Shown: positions 1 to 9,080, numbered from the stretch's first letter. The stretch: 64,000 bases of DNA from Paenibacillus tritici (GCF_013204885.1 NZ_JABMKX010000007.1:1-64000), one strand, 5' to 3'. Notes: generated by a model from the letters alone, not told the origin. Numbers and translations: made by a program.

Positions 1-1
1 A

Positions 2-103
2 TTAACGTTCGCCGAGTTTGATCGGTTATTTACGCTGCAAAGGCTACCTGTGGAGTGGAAGATTTATTTAGCCCATGCTATTGATTTAATTACCAGAATA
101 TAG
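2..103 (+). CDS. 3' end of an unidentified gene
   Basis: The second frame is open from the window edge and ends at TAG 101-103, giving 33 residues that end in AHAIDLITRI. The composition, with amphipathic Leu/Ile/Arg and no low complexity, looks like the end of a helical protein. The start lies outside the window, so no family can be assigned. The AT-rich codons differ from the GC-rich repeats that follow. It could be a chance open frame. Confidence 0.4.
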   Translation, partial: LTFAEFDRLFTLQRLPVEWKIYLAHAIDLITRI

Positions 104-175
104 GTAATCAACAGGCTTAACCTTTTTCCAATTACTTAACCCAGGTGGAGGAACGAAGCGGGGGTATTGATCCGG

Positions 176-420
176 GTACGGAACGGGGAGATAGTGCGAG
201 ATTAGTAGCCAGGGGATGGGACGGGGAGATAGTGCGGAATTAGTAGCCAGAGGATGGGACGGGGTGATAGTGCGGGATTAGTAGCCAGGGGATGGGACGG
301 GGAGATAGTGCAAGATTAGTTGCCAGGGTACGGAACGGGGGGGATATTGCGGAATTAGTAGCCAGGGGATGGGACGGGGTAGATGGTGCGGCATCAGTAG
401 CCAGGAGACGGAACGGGGCG
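176..420. repeat. 38-bp tandem repeat array, about 7 degenerate units
   Basis: The motif ACGGGG recurs at 183, 221, 259, 297, 335, 374 and 413, a period of 38 bp that drifts to 39 in the last two units. Each unit combines a GGATGGGACGGGG block with an ATTAGTAGCCAGG block. The units differ at several positions, so the array is old or relaxed. Both strands carry open frames through it, but none has a ribosome binding site. It lies between an upstream gene end and the minus-strand terminator at 549-587. Confidence 0.85.
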
Positions 421-548
421 ATGTCGAGGGGGACTGAGCGGAGCGAGAGCGAGAGTGACAGGAGCAGCGGCACCCCTCCCCAACGTCTCCCTCCCTCCTC
501 CTCTTGTTCGTTATCGCCAACCGGCTCGGCGTCTTCTTCTGTTTGGAC

Positions 549-587
549 AAAAAGCCCTGTTCCCCACACAAATGTGGAGAACAAGGC
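549..587 (-). terminator. Rho-independent terminator of the sugar operon
   Basis: On the minus strand a 15-bp stem (GCCTTGTTCTCCACA paired with TGTGGGGAACAGGGC, two G-U pairs) with a 4-base loop is followed by TTTTT. It lies about 110 bases after the stop of the phosphorylase/mutase gene. No other minus-strand gene ends nearby. Confidence 0.75.
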
Positions 588-696
588 GACTACAATCCCC
601 CTTGCCTGCGGAGCGGGGGACTGTGGAATACTACGCCCCCGCTCCCGCTGCGCGGACGCGGGTTCCACTGCACGGCCACAGCCTCCCGGGGGGTGG

Positions 697-3600
697 CTAA
701 TGCCCGAACAGCTCAAGCAGCTTCCCGGCGTCCAGCGCCGCCGTGGAGGGCAGCACCAGGTCGGCCGCGCCGGGCTGGTGCACGCCCCCAATGCCTACGG
801 CCTTCATGCCTGCCGCGCGAATCGCGGCAAGGCCTGCGGCCGCGTCCTCCACGCCGATGCAGTGGCCCGGCGTGACTCCAAGCAGCTCTGCCGCCTGCAG
901 AAAAATCTCCGGATCGGGCTTGCCCTTCCGAAGCTTTGCGGGGTCGGCTACCGCCTGGAACCAATGGGCTGCGCCGAGGCGCTCCAGAATCTGCGGCGCA
1001 TTCAGGCTGGCCGAGGCCAGCCCCACGGAGATTCCCCGCTCCCGCAGGGAATCCAGCAGCTCAGGAATCCCCGGCAGCAGGTCCGCCGGGGTGATCCGGC
1101 CGATCATCTGCCGGTAATGATCGTTCTTCTTCCCCGCCAGCCGGAGCTTCTCGGCCTCGGGCAGCCGCGCTAGCTCGCTGCCCTCCAGCACAATCTCCAG
1201 CGACTCCATCCGGCTGACACCCTTCAGCCGTTCATTCTTCTCCCGGCTGAAGGGAAGGCCCAGCTCATCCGCGAGCGCCTGCCAGGCCAGATAATGGAAT
1301 TCAGCGGAATCGGTGATCACGCCGTCCAGATCGAAGATAACGGCCTCCAGCCGCCGGGTAAGCGGAGCCGCCACCGGCTCCTGCGGGAGCAGGCGCAGCG
1401 GCTGCCCCTTGTGCCGGATCGTAAGCCCCTCCCCTTCGAGCAGCGTATACACCGCCGCCTCACGGTCAACGAAGATATCCAGCAGTTGTCCGCGTAATGT
1501 GATTTTGAAGTGGTAGCTCTCCCACTGCTCCGGCAGGACCGGAGCGAAGCTCAGCTCTCCCTGAACCAGCCGCATACCTCCAAAACCGTTCACAATCGAC
1601 ATCCACGAACCCGCCATCGCCGCCATATGCAGCCCGTCCTTGGCATTGCGGTTGATATCATCCAGATCCATCCGCACCGTGCGGTCGAAGTAGCTGTATG
1701 CCCCGGCCAGATCGCCAATCTCCGCAGACATGATGCTGTGGATACAAGGGGATAACGAGGAGTCATGGGTCGTCAGCGGTTCATAATAATTGTAATTGCG
1801 GAGTTTATCCGCCAGGCTGAACTTGTCCCCGAGCAGGAATAAGGCCATCACCAGATCGGCCTGCTTCAGCACCTGATGGCGGTAGATCACCAGCGGGTGA
1901 TAGTGAAGCAGCAGCGGATATTTATCCGCAGGCGTATGCTCGAAATCCCATTTCGCCTTCGTCAGGAACGTGTCATCCTGGGCGTAGATCCCAAGCTGCC
2001 CGTCAAAAGGAATGAACATGGCCGCTGCGGCCTTCTTCCAGCCCTCCGCCTCTTCGGGGGACAGCCCTATCGCAAGTCTCAGACGTTCGTAATCCGCAGG
2101 ATACTCCCGCTGTAGCAACAGAGCCGTCTCATAGGCATAGCTGAGCTGGTCCTGTACCATGAGATTGGTATAGGCGTTGTTGTTGACAATCGCCGTGTAT
2201 TCATCCGGCCCCGTTACACCATCAATACAGAAGGCGCCCCCGCGCGCAGGGTTGTAGTGACCCAGGTCGGCCCAGAAGCGCGAGGTCTCGAATAGAATCT
2301 CCGCCCCCCGGTTGACCAGGAAGTCCATATCGCCCGTTGCCTGGACATATTGCTTCAGGCCGTAAGCGATATCGGCATTGATATGCGCCTGGGCCGTGCC
2401 TGCCGGGAAGTAGGCCGAATTCTCCTCGCCGTCAATCGTCCGCCACGGGTACAGCGCCCCCTTCTGTGACATGACTGCCGCCCGCTCCCGCGCCTTGCCC
2501 AGTGTAGCATAGCGGAATTCCAGCAGCGCCCGGCTGACCTCGGGCCGGGTGAAGGTGAAGAACGGCAGCATATACATTTCCGTGTCCCAGAAGTAATGCC
2601 CCTCGTAGCCTTCCCCCGTTAAGCCCTTGGCTCCAATATTCGTCACACCGTCCCGGCCTACAGATTGCAGCAGTTGAAAAGCATTGAAGCGAATGCCCTG
2701 CTGCAAAGCAGGATCGCCGCTGATCTCCACATCCGCATGTGCCCAGAAGCGGTCCAGGTAATCCTGCTGCTGCTCAGCCAGACCGGCGAAGCCCAGATTC
2801 CCGGCCAGCTCCAGGGCCTCGGAGCTCCGGCCATGCAGCTCCCCCTCCCCGTAATCCTTGGAGGTATGATAGGTGATATATTTGGTCAGCGTTACGGTCT
2901 CCCCGCTGCGCACCGCTGCGGCATAACAGACCGAGATGCGCTGTCCGATCAATTGGTGGCTCATCTCCCGGCCGGACTTCGCCTGTAGCGCATGGCTGGC
3001 GGCGGTCAGCAGCGCGAACCGCGTATGCCGGGTCCGCTGCTTCATCCACAGCTTCCGGGCAGCAGCGTCATAGCCCGTATCCTCCAGCAGCAGGCTGGGC
3101 TCGGCAGTGCCTGCCCCCAGCCTCGGGTCATCGGTCGCTTCCGGGCCGATGATCTCCCCATCCACGGCCGAGTCGAACTTCAGCGTGCCGGAGAAGTTCA
3201 ACGCCGTCACTGCATAATCGACCGCCGCCAGATGCTTGTGCGCCAGAGACACCAGCCGGCGAATCTTCAGCAGCACCCGGTGGCCGGCGGGCGATTCCCA
3301 CTCCAGCTCCCGGTGCAGGACACCGCTGCGCATATCCAGCCGGCGCTCATGCCGGTGCAGCTTCCCCTGGTCCAGCCGGAACTCATAGCCCTCAATGCTG
3401 AGCCCGATGATACGCGCATCGGTCACATTCAGCATCGCCTGATTGCGGGAAGGGAACCCGAAAGCTCCCTCAGGATAGACGATCCGCTCCGAATCGAAGA
3501 ATCCGTTCAGATAATTCCCGGCCACCGAAGTGCCCGCCTTGCCGTAATAGCCTTCCTCGAAATTGCCGCGCATCCCGATATATCCGTTGCCAAGCGCGAA

Positions 3601-3732
3601 TATGCTCTCACTCCGCTGATTGTACTCCTCCTCGTAGTGTTCCTCATCAATACTCCACTCATGGAATGGATATAATGCGGGAGGCTGTTCACAGGACTTC
3701 ATCTTCATCTTTATTTTCATCTCCGTACTCAT
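697..3732 (-). CDS. GH65 maltose-type phosphorylase fused to beta-phosphoglucomutase
   Basis: A 1011-residue cytoplasmic protein. Residues about 20-785 are a GH65 inverting phosphorylase with HYFWDTEMYMLPFF (379-392), the motif GVTGPDEY with the likely general acid Glu511, and KQADLVMALF (623-632). Residues about 795-1011 are a HAD-family beta-phosphoglucomutase with FDLDGVITD, nucleophile Asp801 and acid/base Asp803. The first half would split an alpha-glucobiose with phosphate to glucose and beta-glucose 1-phosphate; the second would turn the latter into glucose 6-phosphate. These are usually separate neighbouring genes (mapA, pgmB). The start is set by AGGAGGAG just upstream, overlapping the end of the permease gene. 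Maltose is inferred from the MalEFG-type neighbours; kojibiose or nigerose phosphorylase cannot be excluded. Confidence 0.92.
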   Translation of the reverse strand: MSTEMKIKMKMKSCEQPPALYPFHEWSIDEEHYEEEYNQRSESIFALGNGYIGMRGNFEEGYYGKAGTSVAGNYLNGFFDSERIVYPEGAFGFPSRNQAMLNVTDARIIGLSIEGYEFRLDQGKLHRHERRLDMRSGVLHRELEWESPAGHRVLLKIRRLVSLAHKHLAAVDYAVTALNFSGTLKFDSAVDGEIIGPEATDDPRLGAGTAEPSLLLEDTGYDAAARKLWMKQRTRHTRFALLTAASHALQAKSGREMSHQLIGQRISVCYAAAVRSGETVTLTKYITYHTSKDYGEGELHGRSSEALELAGNLGFAGLAEQQQDYLDRFWAHADVEISGDPALQQGIRFNAFQLLQSVGRDGVTNIGAKGLTGEGYEGHYFWDTEMYMLPFFTFTRPEVSRALLEFRYATLGKARERAAVMSQKGALYPWRTIDGEENSAYFPAGTAQAHINADIAYGLKQYVQATGDMDFLVNRGAEILFETSRFWADLGHYNPARGGAFCIDGVTGPDEYTAIVNNNAYTNLMVQDQLSYAYETALLLQREYPADYERLRLAIGLSPEEAEGWKKAAAAMFIPFDGQLGIYAQDDTFLTKAKWDFEHTPADKYPLLLHYHPLVIYRHQVLKQADLVMALFLLGDKFSLADKLRNYNYYEPLTTHDSSLSPCIHSIMSAEIGDLAGAYSYFDRTVRMDLDDINRNAKDGLHMAAMAGSWMSIVNGFGGMRLVQGELSFAPVLPEQWESYHFKITLRGQLLDIFVDREAAVYTLLEGEGLTIRHKGQPLRLLPQEPVAAPLTRRLEAVIFDLDGVITDSAEFHYLAWQALADELGLPFSREKNERLKGVSRMESLEIVLEGSELARLPEAEKLRLAGKKNDHYRQMIGRITPADLLPGIPELLDSLRERGISVGLASASLNAPQILERLGAAHWFQAVADPAKLRKGKPDPEIFLQAAELLGVTPGHCIGVEDAAAGLAAIRAAGMKAVGIGGVHQPGAADLVLPSTAALDAGKLLELFGH

Positions 3733-3751
3733 CTCTGTATTCTCCTCCTGA

Positions 3752-4843
3752 TCAGCCTTTGACGGAGCCGCCCATCAGACCCCGGACGAAATACTTTTGC
3801 AGCAGGAAGAAGATCGCCAGCGGCATCAGCATCGAGATGAACGCAGCCGAGGTCAGCAGATGCCAGTCATTGCCGCGGGAGCCGACCAGATCGGCGATCT
3901 TCATGGACATGACCTGCACCGACGGCTGGTTGCCGATGAAGATCAGCGAGACCAGATAATCATTCCACACCCAGAGGAACTGGAAGATTCCAATGGAAGC
4001 GAGCGCGGGGACGGAGAGCGGCAGAATCAGTCTGCTGAAAATAGTAAAGTGGCTGGCACCGTCAATAAATGCCGATTCAAACAGATCCTTCGGCAGCTGG
4101 CTGATGAAGTTGTACATAAAGTACGTAACCAGCGGCAGCCCGAAGGCCGTATGCGCCAGCCAGATGCCAAGATAACTGCCGTTCAGCCCAAGCGCCGTGT
4201 AGTCCTTCAATACCGGAATCAGCGCCACCTGAATCGGAATCACCAGCATTGCAATAATGATAACGAACAGCGTCTTGCGTCCGGGAAAGCGCAGCCAGGC
4301 GAAGGCATAGGCGGCAAAAGAAGCAATCAGCACCGGAATCACCGTTGCCGGAACTGCAATCGTCAGTGTATTCCAGAATGCCTGCGACAACCCGCTGCCC
4401 TTCTGCACCGTCTCGCTGCCGTCCGCCTCCGTAAGTTTGTACTCCTTGCCCGACAGTACATTCTTATAGTTATCGAGCGTCAGGTCAGGCACAGCCTTCC
4501 AGCCCTGCTCCTGCATATTAACGGTACGCGCCCTGCGGTTCTCCCACATCAGCCGGGTGTCATCCGCCTTCACGCCTGCTTTGAGCTGATCATCACTGTA
4601 AGTCTTGCCGTTCACCTCAATCGGCTCCCGCAGATCAACCTCCTTGGAGAGCTGCACCGTCTCGCCCGCTTTCCATTCCTGATGGGGGAACACCTTCCAC
4701 CAGCCGGTCTGCAGAATATCCGCTGCGGGGCGGAAGGAGGAGGCAAAGAGTCCGAACGTCGGCAGAATCCAGAGGAAGCAGATGACGCCCAGGATCAGAT
4801 TCACGGCCGTTTTACTGCCTTTTCTTTTCTTTTTGCCCACCAT
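3752..4843 (-). CDS. MalG-type sugar ABC transporter permease
   Basis: A 363-residue inner-membrane permease. A first transmembrane helix near residues 13-33 is followed by a large extracellular segment (about 35-150). The remaining helices include the ABC-importer EAA loop, seen as FIDGASHFTIFSRLILP. Typical MalG/GanQ proteins are about 280 residues; the extra length is all in the first outside loop. The start codon overlaps the previous stop as TAATG, indicating translational coupling with the MalF-type permease. It ends 20 bp before the phosphorylase start. No ATPase gene is in the operon, so a shared MsmX/MalK-type ATPase elsewhere is implied. Confidence 0.92.
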   Translation of the reverse strand: MVGKKKRKGSKTAVNLILGVICFLWILPTFGLFASSFRPAADILQTGWWKVFPHQEWKAGETVQLSKEVDLREPIEVNGKTYSDDQLKAGVKADDTRLMWENRRARTVNMQEQGWKAVPDLTLDNYKNVLSGKEYKLTEADGSETVQKGSGLSQAFWNTLTIAVPATVIPVLIASFAAYAFAWLRFPGRKTLFVIIIAMLVIPIQVALIPVLKDYTALGLNGSYLGIWLAHTAFGLPLVTYFMYNFISQLPKDLFESAFIDGASHFTIFSRLILPLSVPALASIGIFQFLWVWNDYLVSLIFIGNQPSVQVMSMKIADLVGSRGNDWHLLTSAAFISMLMPLAIFFLLQKYFVRGLMGGSVKG

Positions 4844-5958
4844 TAGAATCCCCCCTGCTTGCGGAACTGCCGCAGATTAATCAGAATAACAGGCAATACC
4901 GCGATCAGGAGTACGATAGCCAGCGTGGAGCCGTAACCGAAGTTGCGGTACATGAAGAACTGCCGGTAGAACTGTGTCGCTACAACCTCTGTATCGTATT
5001 GACCTCCTGTCATCACCATGACGACGTCAAATATTTTCAGGGTGAAGACGATAATAGTGGTGGTTACGGTCAGGATCGTCGTGGAGATGTACGGAATCAT
5101 GATGCCAAAAAAGATCTTCACCTCTCCGGCGCCATCCACCCGTGCGGCCTCCATAATATCCTCGGGCACCCCTTTGATCGCAGCGGAGAAAATAACCATT
5201 GCAAACCCTGTCTGCATCCAGATCAGGATGATGATCAGGAAGAAATTATTCCATGGCTGCAGCATACTCGTCCAGGCCTGCGGTTCCCCGCCGAAATAAG
5301 TGACGATCGCATTCAGCAGGCCAATCTGCTCATCGCCCGGCTGATAATAATAGACGAACTTCCAGATCACACCCGCGGCTACAAAGGAAATGGCCATCGG
5401 CATGAAAATAATAGATTTGGCGATACGCTCATAGCTGCTCCGGTCGGCCAGAATCGCAATCAGCAGCCCGAAGCAGACGCAGGCCAGCGTACCCACGAAC
5501 ACCCAGAGCAGGTTGTTGCGCAGGGCGGTTGCCATCAGACGGTCGCTGAAGATTGCGGCATAATTCCCAAGTCCGACGAACTTCTCGGAGGAAGCGTTGA
5601 AAAAGCTCAAGTATAGCGTCCTTAGAGCAGGCAGGATCAGCAGCCAGCCAAGGATCAGGACAGCCGGTCCGATAAAAACATACGGCAGCACTTGCCTGCG
5701 GATGCGGTCGGGATACTGCTCCACCGCCCAGGTCAAGGTGTAATAGATCAGATATACGCCCAGCACGCCCCACAGCACGGCAAGCACCGCAGTCAGCAGC
5801 GGATTCAGCGTCGAATCCCGGAAAAACAAGAAGATCAGCCCGTTGATCACAAGGTTTGCCAGCAGCACGCCCAGCGATAACAGCACCGCCCTGCCGCTGA
5901 TTCTCTGCTTGGCCTGTGTAGCGGCGGTACCCGGCTCCGGCCTTATTGGTGCATCCAT
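4843..5958 (-). CDS. MalF-type sugar ABC transporter permease
   Basis: A 371-residue membrane protein. Two extra N-terminal helices (about 26-50 and 55-80) precede the six-helix permease core, an eight-helix layout like E. coli MalF although the large MalF periplasmic domain is absent. The EAA loop is visible as EAARVDGAGEVKIFFGIMIP. The start follows AAAGGAGG with a 6-base gap. Immediately upstream of that ribosome binding site is a perfect stem-loop (5974-5992). It should form the heteromeric channel with the overlapping MalG-type gene. Confidence 0.92.
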   Translation of the reverse strand: MDAPIRPEPGTAATQAKQRISGRAVLLSLGVLLANLVINGLIFLFFRDSTLNPLLTAVLAVLWGVLGVYLIYYTLTWAVEQYPDRIRRQVLPYVFIGPAVLILGWLLILPALRTLYLSFFNASSEKFVGLGNYAAIFSDRLMATALRNNLLWVFVGTLACVCFGLLIAILADRSSYERIAKSIIFMPMAISFVAAGVIWKFVYYYQPGDEQIGLLNAIVTYFGGEPQAWTSMLQPWNNFFLIIILIWMQTGFAMVIFSAAIKGVPEDIMEAARVDGAGEVKIFFGIMIPYISTTILTVTTTIIVFTLKIFDVVMVMTGGQYDTEVVATQFYRQFFMYRNFGYGSTLAIVLLIAVLPVILINLRQFRKQGGF

Positions 5959-5973
5959 ATCGTTCCTCCTTTA

Positions 5974-5992
5974 AGTTTTGCGAAGCAAAACT
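5974..5992 (-). other. Perfect palindrome upstream of the MalF-type ribosome binding site
   Basis: AGTTTTGC and GCAAAACT flank a three-base loop. In the mRNA the hairpin would end only about 3 bases before AAAGGAGG, so it could tune ribosome access or act as an RNA processing or stability element. No T-run follows, so it is not a terminator. Confidence 0.6.
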
Positions 5993-6164
5993 CTCTCCGT
6001 AAGCATCGGCTATATAAGACGCACATTAAGCGGGTGAAATCCGGTGACTGCTGATGCTTCCGAAGCTAGCTTTTCTGCGGACAGCTTTCAGGCAGTCGCT
6101 ACCGCTCCTACAGTTCCGAATTTCCCCTCCGCTTCCTTTGCTTTTTGTTTATTTCTTTAGTGCT

Positions 6165-6184
6165 GCCCGGGGTTCCCCCCGGGC
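6165..6184 (-). other. GC-rich intercistronic hairpin after the binding-protein gene
   Basis: GCCCGGGG and CCCCGGGC flank a four-base loop and begin 9 bases after the stop of the binding-protein gene. The next bases on the minus strand are A-rich rather than T-rich, so full termination is unlikely. A stable hairpin at this place can protect the upstream mRNA and raise binding-protein levels over permeases, as the malE-malF REP does in E. coli. Confidence 0.6.
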
Positions 6185-6192
6185 GACAGCCT

Positions 6193-7626
6193 TTAGTTCT
6201 TCCAGCCTGACTGGATCTGTTCCAGCGCCTGATCCAGCGTAGCGGTTCCGCTCACATAATCAGTCATGCCTTTCCAGAAGGTACCCGCGCCCACCTTGCC
6301 CGGCATCAGGTCAGAGCCGTCGAAGCGCAGGGTCGAAGCATCCTGCACGAGCTTCGCCATCCGGCGGTCGGATTCGGACTGATACCAGTCCAGCGGAGCA
6401 TCATTCATTGGGGCAATGACGCCGCCGGATTGCACCCAGCTTTTGATCGACTCACCGGTGGTGAAGAATTCCATGACTGCGCGTACTTCAGGACGGTCAT
6501 TGAACATGGCATAGATATCGCCTGCCACAAGCACCGGCTTGCCATACTGCTCATCAATCGGCGGGAGATAGAACCAGTCATAATCGGTATCCACCTTGGC
6601 CGTTTCCGGGAAGAAGCTGGTAATGAAGTTCCCCATCAGGTTGAACCACGCTTTGGGAGGATTCTCGAACATCGGCTTCGGAGCATCGCCGAATGCAGTG
6701 GTGACGATGGATTTCGCACCGCCGTAGACATAATCCTTGTTCAGCCAGATCTTGGACATCACTTCTACAGCGTTCTTCACTTCCGGAGAAGTGAACGGCA
6801 GCTCACCGCTTACCCACTTGTCATAGTTCTCAGGAGTCGTGGTCCGCAGCATGATATTCTCTACCCAGTCGGTTGCCGCCCAGCCTGTAGCCGCGCCGCT
6901 CTCGATACCGATGGCCCAGGCAGGATCACCGTCTTTGGCAATCTGCTCCGTCAGGGTCATCAGCTCATCCCAGGTCTGGGGAACCGTGTATCCGGCATCG
7001 TCAAATTGCTTCTTCGGATACCAGACCAGACTCTTCACGTTGCTGCGGTTCCAGATCCCGGCCATAATCTTGCCGTCCTTACCATCCATGGTGGACATAT
7101 CCAGCCAGCTCTTATTGTAGTTGGCCGTCAGCTTCGCCTGATCCAGCACTCCGGTCAGGTCAACCACCTTGCCGGTTTTGGCAATGGAGGCCAGAAGCCC
7201 CGGCTGCGGGAAGTCCGCGATATCCGGCGCGTTGCCGCCATCGACCCGGATATTAATCGTTGCTTCGAATTCTTTGGAGCCTTCATACTGAATATCAATG
7301 CCGGTCTTCTCTTCGAATTCCTTAATGCTGCTCTCGAACTTCACCTGGTCGGCATCCACGAACGGGCCGAACATAGTGACCTTGGTGCCTTTATATTCAC
7401 CCTTCATCGCTAAGTCCAGCGGACTTCCGGCCGTTGCTGGGTCTGGAGCATTTGTCGAGGTTCCGTTGTTATCTGCTGAAGGTGCCGGTGTTGCCGCTTC
7501 TGTTGCTGCCGGAGCTTCCGTCGGCGCAGCAGCGTTATTATTCCCGCCGCATCCGCTGAGCATCATGGTGAAGGATAGGCACAGCACCATCGCGAGTGAC
7601 AGTTTACGTGCTGGAGCTTTCTTCAT
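6193..7626 (-). CDS. MalE-type sugar-binding lipoprotein
   Basis: A 477-residue family 1 extracellular solute-binding protein. A lysine-rich start and hydrophobic stretch lead to the lipobox LSGC, then a Ala/Thr/Pro-rich linker and the periplasmic-binding fold. It delivers oligosaccharide to the MalF/MalG-type permeases encoded downstream. I place the start at the ATG at 7626 (MKKAPARK); an in-frame ATG at 7638 abuts the AAAGGGG ribosome binding site and is too close to be used. It is separated from the permeases by 234 bp holding two hairpins, which suggests higher expression than the permeases. Confidence 0.92.
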   Translation of the reverse strand: MKKAPARKLSLAMVLCLSFTMMLSGCGGNNNAAAPTEAPAATEAATPAPSADNNGTSTNAPDPATAGSPLDLAMKGEYKGTKVTMFGPFVDADQVKFESSIKEFEEKTGIDIQYEGSKEFEATINIRVDGGNAPDIADFPQPGLLASIAKTGKVVDLTGVLDQAKLTANYNKSWLDMSTMDGKDGKIMAGIWNRSNVKSLVWYPKKQFDDAGYTVPQTWDELMTLTEQIAKDGDPAWAIGIESGAATGWAATDWVENIMLRTTTPENYDKWVSGELPFTSPEVKNAVEVMSKIWLNKDYVYGGAKSIVTTAFGDAPKPMFENPPKAWFNLMGNFITSFFPETAKVDTDYDWFYLPPIDEQYGKPVLVAGDIYAMFNDRPEVRAVMEFFTTGESIKSWVQSGGVIAPMNDAPLDWYQSESDRRMAKLVQDASTLRFDGSDLMPGKVGAGTFWKGMTDYVSGTATLDQALEQIQSGWKN

Positions 7627-7823
7627 TGTTTCATACATCCCCTTTAATTGTTTTTAGAGACTGCATTAAGCCAGCTTCATTCCCGGAACAGCTTCCGGCA
7701 GAGCAGTGGATCACCTCCTTGCAAAGGTTTTCAGAGAAAGGTATAGCTGCAATTCCGGTTCGTCATTTCCTGCTTCAACCGGCTTAAGGAATCCAGCAGG
7801 GCACTTTCCACCCACCTCTAGGA

Positions 7824-7837
7824 TGTATACGCTTCCA
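7824..7837 (-). promoter_or_regulatory. CcpA cre box downstream of the binding-protein promoter
   Basis: On the minus strand TGGAAGCGTATACA, flanked by T on both sides, fits the cre consensus WTGNAARCGNWWWCAW at every position. It lies about 20-35 bases after the predicted transcription start, a place where CcpA commonly blocks elongation. Confidence 0.65.
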
Positions 7838-7867
7838 ATAGTTCAGTAGTGAATATCCAGATTCCCT

Positions 7868-7895
7868 ATAATGAAAAGCTTTTCAAAAAGGTAAA
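7868..7895 (-). promoter_or_regulatory. Predicted promoter of the sugar importer operon
   Basis: TTTACC (7890-7895) and CATTAT (7868-7873) are separated by 16 bases on the minus strand; each matches sigma-A consensus at four of six positions. The regulator palindrome sits in the spacer and overlaps the -10, so a bound LacI protein would exclude RNA polymerase. Confidence 0.45.
7872..7885. promoter_or_regulatory. LacI-family operator 1 (importer operon)
   Basis: The perfect 14-bp palindrome TGAAAAGCTTTTCA has the central CG-like step and size expected for a LacI-family site. The same 12-bp core, GAAAAGCTTTTC, recurs at the promoter of the regulator gene (9081-9092), which strongly suggests that both are bound by the LacI protein encoded between them. 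Confidence 0.75.
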
Positions 7896-7955
7896 AAGAA
7901 ACCGTACTGCTCTCTGCCAAAGCAGCCGTGCTTCCAACCTGCCAGGGCCTAAGCC

Positions 7956-8960
7956 TCATTTCTCACGCGAGGATTCTCTTATGATTAGCTTATGCTCCAG
8001 CTTCTCTTTCATGACAGACACCGTGCCATCGGTCAATAATTCATGCAGCTTCTCCGCTGAACGGTACCCCAGCTGATAGATCGGCTGTGCAATCGTCGTC
8101 AGCTTCGGAATGAACATGCCCGACATCCGCAGATTGTCGAAGCCGATGACAGATACCTGGCCCGGCACCAGAATATTGCGGTCCTTCAGATAAGAGATCG
8201 TTCCCATCGCGAACTCGTCGGCCACGCAGAATACCGCGGTTAGCTCGGGATACGCAGTGAAGAGATCATGGGAGGCCTGATATGCCTGCTCAAAACGATG
8301 ATTCGCATACTTGATCTTCCCGGCATTCCGCTCCAGCCCCGATTCGGTCAACGCTCTCACAAATCCTGCCACCCGCGGCGGTCCGGACACCGAATTATCA
8401 TGATTGAAGCCGATCATTCCGATCTCCCGGTGCCCCAGCTCAATCAGGAACTTCACCGCATCATACGCCGCCTTCTCATCATCCACCTCCACCGAGGCCA
8501 CCTCATACTCATCGGAGTGGGAAGAGACCAGCACAAACGGGATTCTGCAGCCTACCAGCTTCTCGTAATACTCCGGGTACAGAATGTCACTGGCGAATAC
8601 AACACCATCCACCTGCTTCTCATGAAAAGTATCAATGTAGGACAGCGTCCGCTCCTTGTCACGGTCTGTATTGCAGATCATCAGACTGTAACCGAGCTTA
8701 ATGCAGGCATCCTGCACTCCGCGGATCACTCCGGCGAAATACATATTCTCAATGTCGGGTATAAGCAGACCCAGTGTGAAAGACTTCTTGTAAATTAGAC
8801 CCCGTGCAAAAGCATTGGGCTGATACTTAAGCGCTTCTATCGCTTCGATGACCCGGCTGCGCTTGCTCTCCACCACCGTATCCGGCGCGTTCATTACACG
8901 GGAAACTGTGCTGATGGATACCCCGGCCATCTTGGCGACCTCTCTGATTGTTGGCTTCAT
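7956..8960 (-). CDS. LacI-family sugar-responsive repressor
   Basis: A 334-residue regulator. The N-terminal helix-turn-helix and hinge are clear (TIREVAKMAGVSISTVSRVM), followed by a periplasmic-binding-protein-like effector domain. I choose the ATG at 8960, preceded by AAAGGAAGT; a longer open frame to 9071 lacks a ribosome binding site and would run into the promoter. It is encoded upstream of and in the same direction as the importer operon, with one matching palindrome at each promoter, so it should repress the importer/phosphorylase genes and itself until an alpha-glucoside is present. Confidence 0.92.
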   Translation of the reverse strand: MKPTIREVAKMAGVSISTVSRVMNAPDTVVESKRSRVIEAIEALKYQPNAFARGLIYKKSFTLGLLIPDIENMYFAGVIRGVQDACIKLGYSLMICNTDRDKERTLSYIDTFHEKQVDGVVFASDILYPEYYEKLVGCRIPFVLVSSHSDEYEVASVEVDDEKAAYDAVKFLIELGHREIGMIGFNHDNSVSGPPRVAGFVRALTESGLERNAGKIKYANHRFEQAYQASHDLFTAYPELTAVFCVADEFAMGTISYLKDRNILVPGQVSVIGFDNLRMSGMFIPKLTTIAQPIYQLGYRSAEKLHELLTDGTVSVMKEKLEHKLIIRESSREK

Positions 8961-9080
8961 AGACTGACTTCCTTTGTGTGAAAGATAAGAGTTGTCCTGC
9001 TTCGCGTAAATTAAATGTTCCTCATCTTTCTCTCTGACACGGCTGCTCTCCTTATAGGATGACTGAGCCAATTTAACTTA

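Noticed and set aside
240..791. Long minus-strand open frames through the 38-bp repeats
   Set aside because: They owe their length to the GC-rich repeat and have no ribosome binding site; the sequence reads as low-complexity Pro/Ser/Leu.
292..1173. Plus-strand open frame of 293 codons
   Set aside because: It lies antisense to the phosphorylase/mutase gene and repeats; Arg-rich shadow typical of GC-skewed codon use.
3797..4846. Plus-strand open frame of 349 codons opposite the MalG-type gene
   Set aside because: Antisense shadow, rich in His/Arg/Gln, no family features, and the opposite strand has a clear permease.
6165..6184. Full terminator after the binding-protein gene
   Set aside because: The stem is strong but is followed by A-rich rather than T-rich sequence on the transcribed strand.
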